A DNA stretch of 35,105 nucleotides from Candidatus Latescibacterota bacterium (GCA_022825185.1 JAJDYK010000015.1:1-35105), one strand, 5' to 3'; shown: positions 16,036-25,824, numbered from the stretch's first letter. Notes: generated from the sequence alone by a model not told the origin. Made by a program: numbers and translations.

Positions 16036-18192
16036 TTGCTAAGACGCTTGCCGACTCACTACCTAGACCATCTTGCCGGGCGCGATCAGGCCCTTTTAGC
16101 CCCGCCCGGTACCCAGCAGCTAACCATGCGTGCGTTTTGGGTGGGTGCGTTTCTCAGCTTTTTCCTCGCCGTCGGCGCTCCGTACGGCAACATGATTATC
16201 CGCGGCTCCTACATGGCCTTGGACTTCAGCACGCCTGGGGCCATTTTTTTGTTTCTCGTCCTCATTGGGCTGCTCAATGTGCTGTTCAAGGTCGCCGCTA
16301 GTCCGGCGGGCGCGGTGGTTTGGGCCTTGGGCTCGTGTACGCTCTATGGCTTCTACTATGGCTGGGTGGCTCCGCTCGATCCTTTTGCTCCGGGTTTTTT
16401 CTTTAGCACTTTCATAGTCGCCTCATCCCTGCTCAATATGGTATTAGTTTCTTTCGGGCGGAGTTTGGTCCTCAACCGGGCCGAGTTGATTCTCGTGTAC
16501 GTCATGCTGTTGATCGTCTCGGCTCTCTGCACTATGGGCCTGAGCGAACAAATTCTGCCGATGATCACGGCGGTGTTTTACTTTGCCTCGCCGGAAAACA
16601 AGTGGCAGGAAATACTCTTCCCTCATTTTTCCGCGCGAGAAGTCTTAGTCAACGACGGGAGCGACAGCAAGACCTTTTACGAAGGGTTGGCACCCGGGGA
16701 GGCGATTCCCTACGCGGCATGGGTAGAGCCTTTGTGCTGGTGGGCAGTTTTTCTTTTGGCACTATACGTGACCATGGTGTCGGTCGCGGTTATCATCCGC
16801 CGACAGTGGATGGAGCGCGAGCGGCTACCCTATCCGATCACGCAAGTGGGACTGGCGATGGTGCGGGGAGAGGAACGCGGGTTTAAGATCAATACCTTTT
16901 TTCGCCAGCCGGCCATGTGGGCCGGTTTTATGGTGCCGATTTTTTTTGGTAGCTTGAAGGCCCTGCATCGCTACGACCCGGCTTTTCCGATCTTCGCCCT
17001 GACTAAATGGATACCCTTAGTGGGCGAGCAGACTTTGCGATTGACCGTCAGCTTCGCCATAGTCGGCTTTTCGTACTTCATCAATGCCAATATCGCGGCT
17101 GGTATCTGGTTTTTTCACCTGTTGGCCAAGTTTGAAAAGGAGTTCTTCGCGGTCGCTGGCGTGACGTCCGAGCAGAAGATCACCTTCGGCGTGGCCGATT
17201 TTCCCCTGATGGCCTACCAAGGGGTCGGAGCCTTGCTGGCGATGGTTGCGGTTGGTTTGTGGGTGGGCAGGGAACACTTTGGCAATGTGTGTAAAAAGGC
17301 CCTCGGCTTGGCACCAGAGGTGGAGGATGGGGATGAGATCATGTCCTATCGCTGGTCTTTTTTTGGCGCAGTGGGTGGGGTCTTGGTCATGGCGTGCTGG
17401 CTGTGGGTTATGGGGACGCCGCTGTGGGTGGCGTTTGTTTTTGTCGTCGCGGCTTTGCTCATCTTCCTCGGCGTGACTCGCATCGTTGCCGAAGCTGGTC
17501 TAGCGGCCGTGCGCGCCCCGATGACGGCTCCTGACTTGGTAATTTTGGGATTGGGAACCGACTTGGTGACGCGAACAGGGGTGTGGAACTTGTCGTTGGC
17601 CTATATGTGGGGCGCAGACGTGCGGGTATTTGTCATGGCCACCTGTACCAACGCCCTCAAGCTAATCGAGGAAATGGAGCCGAGGCTGCGGCGGCTGGTG
17701 TTTTTGGCTATTATTCTCGCGCTCTTCATCGGTACTCTCGGTGCGTTTTGGATGATTTTCCACATGGCCTATCAGCACGGTGGCGTGAACCTCAATAGTT
17801 GGTTTTTTAAGGGGGCACCCGAAACCGCGTACAACAACGCACTTCGCAACCTAGAGCCGACGGGCATACATTGGCCGGGGCTGGGGTTTTTGTCCGGTGG
17901 CGCGCTGGTGATGGGGGCGATGATGTGGGCGCGACAGCGCCTGCCGTGGTGGCCGGTGCATCCCATCGGCTTTCCCATTGGAAGCAACAACCTGCTCAAC
18001 TACGTGTGGTTTAGCGTGTTTTTGGCTTGGTTTATCAAAAAGCTGATCATGCGCTTTGGCGGAGTGGCCTTGTATCGCCGCAGTCAGATGTTTTTTTTGG
18101 GGCTGATCTGCGGGCAGGTTTCGTGTAATGGACTGTGGTTGATCATAGATTACTTCACTGGCAAAGTAGGGAACTCCATTTTTTGGGCATGA
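16036..18192 (+). CDS. DUF6785/DUF6784-type OPT-like multipass membrane permease
   Basis: About 718 aa; the frame begins at a TTG at 16012, but the TTG at 16036 has a good ribosome site, and an ATG at 16126 is also possible. There are many hydrophobic segments, consistent with a dozen or more helices. Visible landmarks are LTMRAFWVGAFLSFFLAVG, APYGNMIIRGSYMALDFS, MERERLPYPITQVGLAM (the ERLPYP loop of this OPT-related family) and a C-terminal block with PIGSNNLLNYVWFS and GGVALYRRSQMFF. Characterised OPT proteins import peptides or metal chelates; this subfamily has no function that I know. It overlaps the next gene by ATGA, so the two are translationally coupled. Confidence 0.8.
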   Translation: MLRRLPTHYLDHLAGRDQALLAPPGTQQLTMRAFWVGAFLSFFLAVGAPYGNMIIRGSYMALDFSTPGAIFLFLVLIGLLNVLFKVAASPAGAVVWALGSCTLYGFYYGWVAPLDPFAPGFFFSTFIVASSLLNMVLVSFGRSLVLNRAELILVYVMLLIVSALCTMGLSEQILPMITAVFYFASPENKWQEILFPHFSAREVLVNDGSDSKTFYEGLAPGEAIPYAAWVEPLCWWAVFLLALYVTMVSVAVIIRRQWMERERLPYPITQVGLAMVRGEERGFKINTFFRQPAMWAGFMVPIFFGSLKALHRYDPAFPIFALTKWIPLVGEQTLRLTVSFAIVGFSYFINANIAAGIWFFHLLAKFEKEFFAVAGVTSEQKITFGVADFPLMAYQGVGALLAMVAVGLWVGREHFGNVCKKALGLAPEVEDGDEIMSYRWSFFGAVGGVLVMACWLWVMGTPLWVAFVFVVAALLIFLGVTRIVAEAGLAAVRAPMTAPDLVILGLGTDLVTRTGVWNLSLAYMWGADVRVFVMATCTNALKLIEEMEPRLRRLVFLAIILALFIGTLGAFWMIFHMAYQHGGVNLNSWFFKGAPETAYNNALRNLEPTGIHWPGLGFLSGGALVMGAMMWARQRLPWWPVHPIGFPIGSNNLLNYVWFSVFLAWFIKKLIMRFGGVALYRRSQMFFLGLICGQVSCNGLWLIIDYFTGKVGNSIFWA

Positions 18193-21100
18193 AACGCTTG
18201 GCTTACTACATCCTCTGCGTTCTCGTGCTGACCGCTGATAGTGGTTGGGCACGCGAGGACGGCGTGCGCGAAACCGTCGCTTATCTGTCGTCGCTCGGCT
18301 CTAGGGTCAGCGGCTATCCTGGGGCGGCTAAGGCCGCGGATTACGTCGAGCAACGCCTGCACGAGATCGGGTTGCCCGAGCTGAATCGCGAATCCTTTGC
18401 AGTCACGGTGCCCATCGATCAAGGAGGCGAGTTGCTCCTCACAGAGAGCGGGGAGCGCTTTGGCCTCTACAGCCTGTGGCCCAACTTGGTCCGCACCTCG
18501 ACCCTGCCCGAGTACGCGGGCGAGATGATCTACGGCGGGGACGGCGAGTGGGAGGAGTACGCGGGCCGAGAACTCCACGGTCGGGTGGTGCTGATGGAGT
18601 TCAATAGCTGGAGCCGGTGGTTGCAGGCCGCTTCGCTGGGTGCGCGCGCCATCGTCTTCATAGAGCCAGAGGAGACCACGCGCAATCAAGCTACAGCCAA
18701 GTACTCCACTGCGCCGCTGGACATCCCGCGCTTTTGGATCGAAAGAGCCGCTGGATTACAGCTCAAAGAGCGATTGCTTCAGCAGCCAACTTCCGTAGTG
18801 CTCAAGGGGCGGATGGATTGGCAGCGCGAAACGGCTTGGAATATCTGGGGCCGGTTCCCCGGCACTGACCCGGCGCTGTCCGACGAGACCATTGTCATCG
18901 AAAGCTACTACGACGGCATGTCGGTGATTCCCGCCTTGGCTCCGGCGGCCGAAGCAACCAGCGGCATTGCTGCGTTGCTGGCGCTGGCCGAGCACCTAGT
19001 GCGCCATCCTCCGAGACGCCCGGTCGTGCTGGTGGCCACGGGTGCGCATTTCCAAGCTCAGCAGGGGATTGTCCACTTCCTCGAGCGCCACGCTCGCCTC
19101 CATCCCTACTATGCCCAGCGGATGACAGAGCCGCTCAAGCCCAAGCTCTTCATCTGTATTGACCTGACGAGTCAGTCCGATGGGCTGGGAATTTGGAACA
19201 ATACTTTTAGCTACGATCTCAAGCGGTTCTTCGTGCCTTTTGGACGGCGTTTTACGGCCTATGCCGAGGAGGAGTCCGCTCGGTTGGGCTTGGATCAGGA
19301 GCGGCCGCTGGCCAATGGGATCAGCCCGATTCGCGGCATGGACTGGTCAACTTTTGTGCCGGGTGGAGTCTCGGTCAGTGGGGTGCAGGCGCTGACCGCT
19401 GGGATCGTCTCGCTGTCGTTTGTGACCGTCAACGACGCCCGTTATATCGTCGATACCCCGTTCGATACGCCAGAGCGGATGAATATCGACAATCTGGCCC
19501 GCCAAAGCCGCCTGCTCAACGCCATGCTGGCGCGGGCCGTCAACGACGAGGACCTGTTTGCCGATCTCGAAGACTTTGGTCCCGTGCTCAAGGACAAATT
19601 GCGCTCTCTGCGGGTCAAGGTCCGCTCGTTTCCGCGCCGCAGTCAAGTGCCGGATCGTCCTATCGCCGACGCCCTTGTCGTAGTGGATCCTTGGTTCAAA
19701 TCGCACAAAGGTGTGCGCTGGGCGCAGTACCACCTTACGGACGGCCAAGGCGTCGCCGATATCGCCGGTTTGCGGACTGGAGGCTATCCAGTGGCGGCTT
19801 ATCAAGTCAAACCGGAGACTGGGGAGATCGCATTCGCACCCGACCTTTCGGAAAGAGCGCAGCAGTTCAGTGGCAAGCCAGTCAATGGGTGGATGCTCAA
19901 TAGCAAGATTCGCTGGAATACCAATGAAAAGATCATCGTCGTCTTTCCCACTATTTCGCGGCCCTTCTACAGCATGATAGACCCGCGCTATCTCCGGTCA
20001 TTTGGAGAGATCAAAATCGTCGATCGCAGTGGAGTGCCCCCCCGACAGTTCGGACTGGCGCGGGGGATTGACGAAGGTGAGGCCGTCGGCGTGGTGTTCG
20101 GAGCGCAGGACGCCGACGAGGACGACGGCATCAAGATGCTTATTGACAACCGCCTGCTTCTGCTCAACAGCGAGGGAAACGAAAACGAGACGCAGGCGCG
20201 AGGACGGGGCTACGTGCTCAGAGAGGAATCGCTAATCCGCACGGGGATGCTGGCCGTCGAGGACATGTGGCAGCTCAATGAGGCGCGGCTGCGCACCTTG
20301 CGCGAGCACGCCATTGAAAATCAGCGTTTGGCCCGGCTGCACCAGCGCGGCAAGACCCTGATCGAACAGGCGCACCAGGCGGAAGAGGCCAAGGATTGGG
20401 AGCGCTATGTCGAGCACGTCCGGGCCGCCTTGGGGGTGACGTCGCGCGCGTACCCAGAAGTGCTACAGACGCTCAACGACGTCATCAGCGGGATGGTGTT
20501 TTTTCTCGCCTTGGTCATCCCGACGGCCTTCTTAGGCGAGCGGTTGCTGTTTGCGGCAGCCGATATTCGCCGGCAGCTAGCGGGGTTTGGGGGATTGTTG
20601 GTTTTGATCTGGTTCGCCATTTCCCAGGTTCACCCGGCCTTTGCCATCGCCGAACCACTGGTGATCTTGCTGGCCTTTGCGATCATGGCGATGGCGGCGT
20701 TTGTCCTATCGATGATTAGCGCCCGCTTCAACCGCCATATGAAGGCCTATCAGGCGCGGGAAGCCCACGTCCACGAGACCGATATCAGCCGCGCCAGTGC
20801 CAGCTACGCGGCCTTTATGCTCGGCATTTCCAATATGCGTCGGCGCAAGCTGCGCACCGGATTGACCTTGCTGACCTTGGTTCTGCTCACCTTTACAGTG
20901 CTGTCTTTCACCTCGTTCAACACCCAAGTCCGCTACATGGCCTTTGCGATGGACCACGAGGGAACCTACGAAGGAGTGCTGATCCGCGACCGCAATTGGA
21001 ATGAGTTGAACCGCCCGACGCTCGACTACGCCCGCTCCCATTTCGCCACCGAGGGGGTGGTCGTACCGCGCAACTGGTATATCGCCTTCGACGACGAGCA

Positions 21101-22592
21101 AAAGAAGTACATCGAGGTCTTCGGGGATACTTCGGTGGTGCGGGCGACGGGGATGCTGGGGCTGATGCCAGAGGAAGTGCGCGTTACCGGCATCGATCAG
21201 GCGCTGGTGGGGGGGAGCTTCTTCGCGAGCGAGGACGAGTCAACTTGCCTGATGGCCGAGGGCATGGCCGAGGCGCTGGGCATAGGGCCGGCGGAGCTGG
21301 GCACGGCGATGGTTCGGGTGTTTGGTCGAGATTTGGTGGTGCGGGGCGTGTTTGATCCCGATCTCTTTGAAGATATTCGCGACCTCGACGACGAACCGCT
21401 GACGCCGGCGGATTTCCAGATGTCGAGTGCCCAAGCACTGGGACCAGTGGCCCAAGACGATATGAGCATCGCCATAGAGGAATCCGCGCTCGATATTCGT
21501 CCCTTCATTCACCTAGAATCCGACAACGTGCTGGTCTTGCCCTATGGAACGCTGCGGGAGGCGGGGGGCATGTTGCGCTCAGTGGCGGTGCGGATGGAGG
21601 ATGGGGAGCGCGGACAGGAAATGGTCGAGGATTTCCTCCTGCGGCTGGCCATTACGCTTTTTGCCGGCCTGCAGGAGCCGGGTGAATCCGCGATTAAGGT
21701 GTTTTCCTATACCTCGATTGGGTTGACTGATGTCGAGGGTTTGGGGGCCTTGGTGATACCGATGTTTATCGCGGCACTGATTGTGCTCAATGCGATGATG
21801 GGGGCCGTCTATGAGCGTTTCCGCGAGATCGGCATTTACTCGTCGGTGGGATTGGCACCGCTGCACATCGCCCTGCTTTTTGTGGCCGAGGCGTGTGTCT
21901 ATGCGATTATTGGCGTTACCTTGGGTTATATTCTCGGCCAGAGTTTGGGCAAAGCACTTCTCGCGTTGGATTTGCTACAGGGCATAAGCCTCAATTACTC
22001 GTCGATGGCGGCGATTTCCTCGGCCCTGCTCGTGATGGCCGTGGTTTTACTTTCGACTATCTATCCGGCTAGGATAGCAGCCCGCACGGCCGTGCCCGAT
22101 ACGGTGCGGCGCTGGACCCCGCCGGACCCTGATGGGGACCGCTGGGAAATGGAGTTTCCCTTTATGGTCAACGAGGGGGAAGTGCGGGGCTTGTGTGGCT
22201 TTTTAGCCGGGTACTTCAGCGCCTATAGTGAGGAATCCATCGGCGACTTCTACGCCGAGAAGGTTCAGTTGGTCGAGGAAGCCGGCGAGCGCGGGCCGGA
22301 ATACGCAGTGCAGCTTCTGCTCTGGCTGGCACCGTTCGATATGGGGGTGAGCCAGTTCATGCAGCTCGAATTTTTGCCCACCGAAGTCAAATCCGTCTAT
22401 ACGGTGGAGATTTACATACAGCGGATCAGTGGTCAGGACACCTTCTGGCAGCGGGTCAACCACCGCTTTATCAATGGGTTGCGGAAAGAGTTCCTGCTCT
22501 GGCACACGCTGGCGGAGGAATCCAAAGCCCACCATCGCCAGGTCGCCGAGCAAATGTTGGCCGAGGCCGCAGAAACTGAGCAAGTGGAATGA
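18189..22592 (+). CDS. Fusion: signal peptide, PA domain, degenerate M28 peptidase fold, FtsX-like permease
   Basis: 1467 aa. A signal peptide (1-21, cleavage after GWA) leads a PA-like insert (about 100-195) and an M28-type fold (about 230-440). Metal ligands are lost: the usual HxD reads ESYYDG with Tyr240, the bridging Asp is Glu255, the catalytic Glu pair region reads VATGAHFQ (285-287), and the last His is absent in IVDTPFDTPERMN. It is therefore probably a binding domain, not an active peptidase. A soluble stretch (about 450-760) is followed by helices near 765-840 and an FtsX-like block: one helix at about 888-910, an extracytoplasmic domain, then three helices at about 1180-1290, including YERFREIGIYSSVGL. 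A C-terminal soluble domain (about 1300-1467) is unrecognised. No partner ATPase is encoded nearby. ATGA overlaps join it to both neighbours. Confidence 0.82.
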   Translation: MKRLAYYILCVLVLTADSGWAREDGVRETVAYLSSLGSRVSGYPGAAKAADYVEQRLHEIGLPELNRESFAVTVPIDQGGELLLTESGERFGLYSLWPNLVRTSTLPEYAGEMIYGGDGEWEEYAGRELHGRVVLMEFNSWSRWLQAASLGARAIVFIEPEETTRNQATAKYSTAPLDIPRFWIERAAGLQLKERLLQQPTSVVLKGRMDWQRETAWNIWGRFPGTDPALSDETIVIESYYDGMSVIPALAPAAEATSGIAALLALAEHLVRHPPRRPVVLVATGAHFQAQQGIVHFLERHARLHPYYAQRMTEPLKPKLFICIDLTSQSDGLGIWNNTFSYDLKRFFVPFGRRFTAYAEEESARLGLDQERPLANGISPIRGMDWSTFVPGGVSVSGVQALTAGIVSLSFVTVNDARYIVDTPFDTPERMNIDNLARQSRLLNAMLARAVNDEDLFADLEDFGPVLKDKLRSLRVKVRSFPRRSQVPDRPIADALVVVDPWFKSHKGVRWAQYHLTDGQGVADIAGLRTGGYPVAAYQVKPETGEIAFAPDLSERAQQFSGKPVNGWMLNSKIRWNTNEKIIVVFPTISRPFYSMIDPRYLRSFGEIKIVDRSGVPPRQFGLARGIDEGEAVGVVFGAQDADEDDGIKMLIDNRLLLLNSEGNENETQARGRGYVLREESLIRTGMLAVEDMWQLNEARLRTLREHAIENQRLARLHQRGKTLIEQAHQAEEAKDWERYVEHVRAALGVTSRAYPEVLQTLNDVISGMVFFLALVIPTAFLGERLLFAAADIRRQLAGFGGLLVLIWFAISQVHPAFAIAEPLVILLAFAIMAMAAFVLSMISARFNRHMKAYQAREAHVHETDISRASASYAAFMLGISNMRRRKLRTGLTLLTLVLLTFTVLSFTSFNTQVRYMAFAMDHEGTYEGVLIRDRNWNELNRPTLDYARSHFATEGVVVPRNWYIAFDDEQKKYIEVFGDTSVVRATGMLGLMPEEVRVTGIDQALVGGSFFASEDESTCLMAEGMAEALGIGPAELGTAMVRVFGRDLVVRGVFDPDLFEDIRDLDDEPLTPADFQMSSAQALGPVAQDDMSIAIEESALDIRPFIHLESDNVLVLPYGTLREAGGMLRSVAVRMEDGERGQEMVEDFLLRLAITLFAGLQEPGESAIKVFSYTSIGLTDVEGLGALVIPMFIAALIVLNAMMGAVYERFREIGIYSSVGLAPLHIALLFVAEACVYAIIGVTLGYILGQSLGKALLALDLLQGISLNYSSMAAISSALLVMAVVLLSTIYPARIAARTAVPDTVRRWTPPDPDGDRWEMEFPFMVNEGEVRGLCGFLAGYFSAYSEESIGDFYAEKVQLVEEAGERGPEYAVQLLLWLAPFDMGVSQFMQLEFLPTEVKSVYTVEIYIQRISGQDTFWQRVNHRFINGLRKEFLLWHTLAEESKAHHRQVAEQMLAEAAETEQVE

Positions 22593-25500
22593 TGGAAGCG
22601 TTTTTTCAGAGACTGTCTGAGTCTTTTCAGCAGCTATTTGGCCGCGAGCAAAAGCACAAGCGGCAGTGGGCCGAGCTGGAGGAGTATCGCGCCTTGCTCG
22701 AAGCGCCCGACCGTTTTGAAGAAGGCTTTACGATCCGCACCATTATCGGCGTGCTCTTCATCTCACTGATTATGACCCCGGGCGAGATGTTCCTCGGGCT
22801 GTACGCGGGTATCGACATCGGCGTGGCCGCGCAATGGGTGACGGTGATCCTCTTTTTAGAGATTTCCAAGCGCTCGTTTACCTCGCTCAGGCGCCAAGAG
22901 ATCTACCTGCTGGTGTACGTGGCCTCCGCCTTAGTTTCCCGCGAGGAAGGCGCATTCCTCGACTTGCTTTGGCGTCAGTACTTCGTGACCTCGGCCGAAG
23001 CCGAGCAATTCGGCATCTCGCGCCTCTTGCCGTGGTGGTGGGTACCCGCGCCCGATTCGGAGGCCATTGCTGAGCGCACCTTTATTCACCGCGACTGGCT
23101 GGCCCCGATCCTGCTGTTGGTGGTCGGGACGATCATGGGCCGCATCGCTTGGTTTACGTCCGGCTACATGCTCTTCCGGCTCACTTCCGACCGCGAGCAA
23201 TTGCCCTTTCCGACCGCGCCGATGTCGGCGTTGAGCGCCATGGCACTGGCCGAGGATTCGGGTTCCGAGCGGGAGACGTGGAAGTGGCCGGTGTTCAGCA
23301 TCGGTGCGGCTATCGGTGCCTCTTTCGGGGTCGTCTATGTAGGGATCCCGGTCGTCACCGAACTCTGGGGGTCCAAAGTGACGATCTTGCCGATTCCCTT
23401 CTGGGATTTGAGCCCCTATTTCGGCAATATCGTACAGGCCACGCCGCTGGCGGTCACCATGCATTTGGGGCCGGTTTTCGCTGGGTTGTTCATGCCCTTC
23501 TGGGCGGTGGTCGGCTCCTTTGCCGGGGTGGTGCTGCACACGGCCGTCAGTCCCTTGCTCTACGCATGGGGCTATCTGCCGCGCTGGGAAATCGGCATGG
23601 GTACCATCCAAACTACCATCGCCACTGGAATCGACTTTTGGCGCGCCTTTTCCATTGGCATTACCATCGCGGTCACCATCGTCAGCTTTTACCAGCTTTT
23701 TTCCACTGGCCGAGAAAAGCAGGCCGAATTGCGGGAGAAGCTCCAGCTTGAAGGGGCCGATCAGTCGGGGATGTGCAAGCACTCGGACTGCCTCCGTCCG
23801 GCCGAAGTGAGGGGGTACTGCTTAAAGCACCTCGGCCGCGGCGATTTCAATATGTGGATCTGTGCTTCGCTGTTTTGCGTCGCGGCGATCTATCCGATCG
23901 TGTTGGCTAAGACCTTATTCCCCACCTTGGTCAGCACCGGCCTGTTAGTTCTTTTTGTACTCATCGCCTTTGTCTATGCGCCGATCATGTCCTTTGTCAG
24001 TGCCCGGCTCGACGGTTTGATTGGCCGGAACGTTTCGATCCCCTATGTCGAACAGGCCATCCGCTTTATGACTGGCTTTCGCGGGGTCGAAATCTGGTTC
24101 GTGCCCTTTCCGACCCGCAACTTCGGCGGGCACGCCGAGGGGTTTAGGGTAGTAGAGCTGACCGGGATGAAGTTTACCAGTCTGCTCAAGGCCGAGCTCT
24201 TTATGCTGCCCATTGTCTTTGGGGTGAGTCTGATGTACTGGACCTTCCTCTGGCGCTTGGCCCCCATCCCCTCGGAGAGCTATCCGTACGCGCAAATCAT
24301 GTGGCCGCTCCGGGCCTTTGACGAAGCGCTCTTCTACTCCAGCACGATGTATAACAAAATGTGGCGCGCCGGGGAGGAGTTAGAAGGGGATGTTGTGCCC
24401 AGCGGTCAAGTCGTGTGGAGCCCGAGCAATTTGCAGGGCGGCCGTTGGTGGTACTGGCGGGTGAGTACTACTAGGGACTTAGAGGTCCCGGATCCGGTAA
24501 AGCGCTCCAATGACCCTTGGTCGCAGACAGGCTACTTCTACACCAACTTCAGCGGCGGGGACGCACCACCGCCGCCGGAGGCCGCCCAAAGGATCGACGC
24601 CGAGGCGGGTACTCCATCGGATGGCCCCCAGCTACTTTGGCCCCCCAACGGCATGGCGATTGCCACGCCGAACCCCAACTTCCGAGTTGCGGTCGATTTA
24701 GCCCCAGGCGACTCGGTTGACTTTTACTTTGAAGTGGATCGCCTGCCCAGCTTTGACGGCGAGTTTTTGCAACGCTCTTCGGACCGGCCCTTGCTCTTTG
24801 AAGTCCTGTGGCATGACATGCGCTTTACGGGCAACCGCAAGGACGACGATGGCGACCTCAATATCGCGGCCATCGTCGCGAGTGTGGAGCCGGAGGGGCT
24901 GGGAGGTCAACTCGGATTGACGAAAGGCGACCGTCTCCGCGCAGTAAACGGTGTCGAACTGCGCGTCCCGCAATGGGATACGAGGAGGATCGACCGATAT
25001 TTTACCCAAGGCGCGGACTCCGTGTTTGCCGCTTGGGAGCGGGATGAGAAGACCATGCGTCGAGCTGTGGTGCGTCGGCCGGGGGAAGCTCTGGGGCTTG
25101 AGTTTGCGGCGGATACGTCGTTCGTCGAGGGATGGACCGAATACGACGCGGTGCGCGTCGCCACCGTGGCCGGGGAGGGATTGGGCCACCGCTTGGGATT
25201 GCAAGCGGGCGACCATCTTATGACGATCAACGGTCAGGGCATCGACCAAGATACGTGGCAGAGCGAGGTGGTGGTGGCCGCTTTTGCTGCGGTCGTTGAG
25301 AAGACCGCGACAGCGGTGCTGGTCGAGTGGGAGCGGGATGGGGATAGGCTCCAAGGCTTGGTGGCCGCCGCGCCGCCCGTCCAGCCGGGGTTGACCTATC
25401 GGGAGGGGGCCATCGAGGGCATTGACGAGGAACTGGTTAACAACAAAGATGACGATGGTGATGGTCTGATCGACGAGGATACTCACCATCCTCTCGACGG

Positions 25501-25816
25501 CAGGAAGTGGCCCATCATCATCGGCGGCGCGGGATTCGGCCTAACGGCGTACTTCGCTCTGGCCTTTCTGGGAATGCCGATGTTTCTGATCTGGGGCTAC
25601 GTCCAAAGCGTCAACGGCACGTCGTATACTATCATTCCGCAAATCATTGGTGCCCTGATCGCCCGGCACTACTTTTGGGGGCGATACGGCAAGCAGCAAT
25701 GGCGGCAATACGCCATGGTCTTGAGCGTGGGCTTTGGGGTTGGCATGGCCCTTATCGGCATGTTCAGCGCGGCCTTGTCGATGATTAAAAAGGCCGTTTC
25801 GTCCCTCGCCTATTGA
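22589..25816 (+). CDS. OPT-like membrane protein with zinc-knuckle loop and inserted twin-PDZ domain
   Basis: 1075 aa, distant relative of the first permease in this operon: REQLPFPTAPMSAL aligns with its RERLPYPITQVGL. N-terminal helices span about residues 48-380. A cytosolic-type loop carries C396-x4-C401-x9-C411-x2-H414, a zinc-knuckle pattern. Helices resume to about 580. A roughly 380-residue soluble insert follows: an Ig/Fn3-like segment (about 680-745), an acidic loop NRKDDDGD, PDZ-like domains near 755-840 (LGLTKGDRLRAVNGVEL) and 850-930 (LGLQAGDHLMTINGQGI), and NNKDDDGDGLIDED, a calcium-loop motif. The chain then re-enters the membrane at about 975-1065. The start overlaps the fusion gene by ATGA. 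Function unknown; peptide transport or sensing is a guess from the fold. Confidence 0.78.
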   Translation: MMEAFFQRLSESFQQLFGREQKHKRQWAELEEYRALLEAPDRFEEGFTIRTIIGVLFISLIMTPGEMFLGLYAGIDIGVAAQWVTVILFLEISKRSFTSLRRQEIYLLVYVASALVSREEGAFLDLLWRQYFVTSAEAEQFGISRLLPWWWVPAPDSEAIAERTFIHRDWLAPILLLVVGTIMGRIAWFTSGYMLFRLTSDREQLPFPTAPMSALSAMALAEDSGSERETWKWPVFSIGAAIGASFGVVYVGIPVVTELWGSKVTILPIPFWDLSPYFGNIVQATPLAVTMHLGPVFAGLFMPFWAVVGSFAGVVLHTAVSPLLYAWGYLPRWEIGMGTIQTTIATGIDFWRAFSIGITIAVTIVSFYQLFSTGREKQAELREKLQLEGADQSGMCKHSDCLRPAEVRGYCLKHLGRGDFNMWICASLFCVAAIYPIVLAKTLFPTLVSTGLLVLFVLIAFVYAPIMSFVSARLDGLIGRNVSIPYVEQAIRFMTGFRGVEIWFVPFPTRNFGGHAEGFRVVELTGMKFTSLLKAELFMLPIVFGVSLMYWTFLWRLAPIPSESYPYAQIMWPLRAFDEALFYSSTMYNKMWRAGEELEGDVVPSGQVVWSPSNLQGGRWWYWRVSTTRDLEVPDPVKRSNDPWSQTGYFYTNFSGGDAPPPPEAAQRIDAEAGTPSDGPQLLWPPNGMAIATPNPNFRVAVDLAPGDSVDFYFEVDRLPSFDGEFLQRSSDRPLLFEVLWHDMRFTGNRKDDDGDLNIAAIVASVEPEGLGGQLGLTKGDRLRAVNGVELRVPQWDTRRIDRYFTQGADSVFAAWERDEKTMRRAVVRRPGEALGLEFAADTSFVEGWTEYDAVRVATVAGEGLGHRLGLQAGDHLMTINGQGIDQDTWQSEVVVAAFAAVVEKTATAVLVEWERDGDRLQGLVAAAPPVQPGLTYREGAIEGIDEELVNNKDDDGDGLIDEDTHHPLDGRKWPIIIGGAGFGLTAYFALAFLGMPMFLIWGYVQSVNGTSYTIIPQIIGALIARHYFWGRYGKQQWRQYAMVLSVGFGVGMALIGMFSAALSMIKKAVSSLAY

Positions 25817-25824
25817 GGGGGTGG

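Noticed and set aside
18900..19100. Active M28 aminopeptidase in the fusion protein
   Set aside because: The fold is recognisable, but the His, bridging Asp and Glu pair needed for two-zinc catalysis are replaced, so I call it a degenerate domain.
24698..25489. Antisense frame over the PDZ region of the OPT-like gene, and a similar one at 22931-23782
   Set aside because: No ribosome site or family motif is seen, and the plus-strand frame encodes clear PDZ and membrane segments through the same bases.
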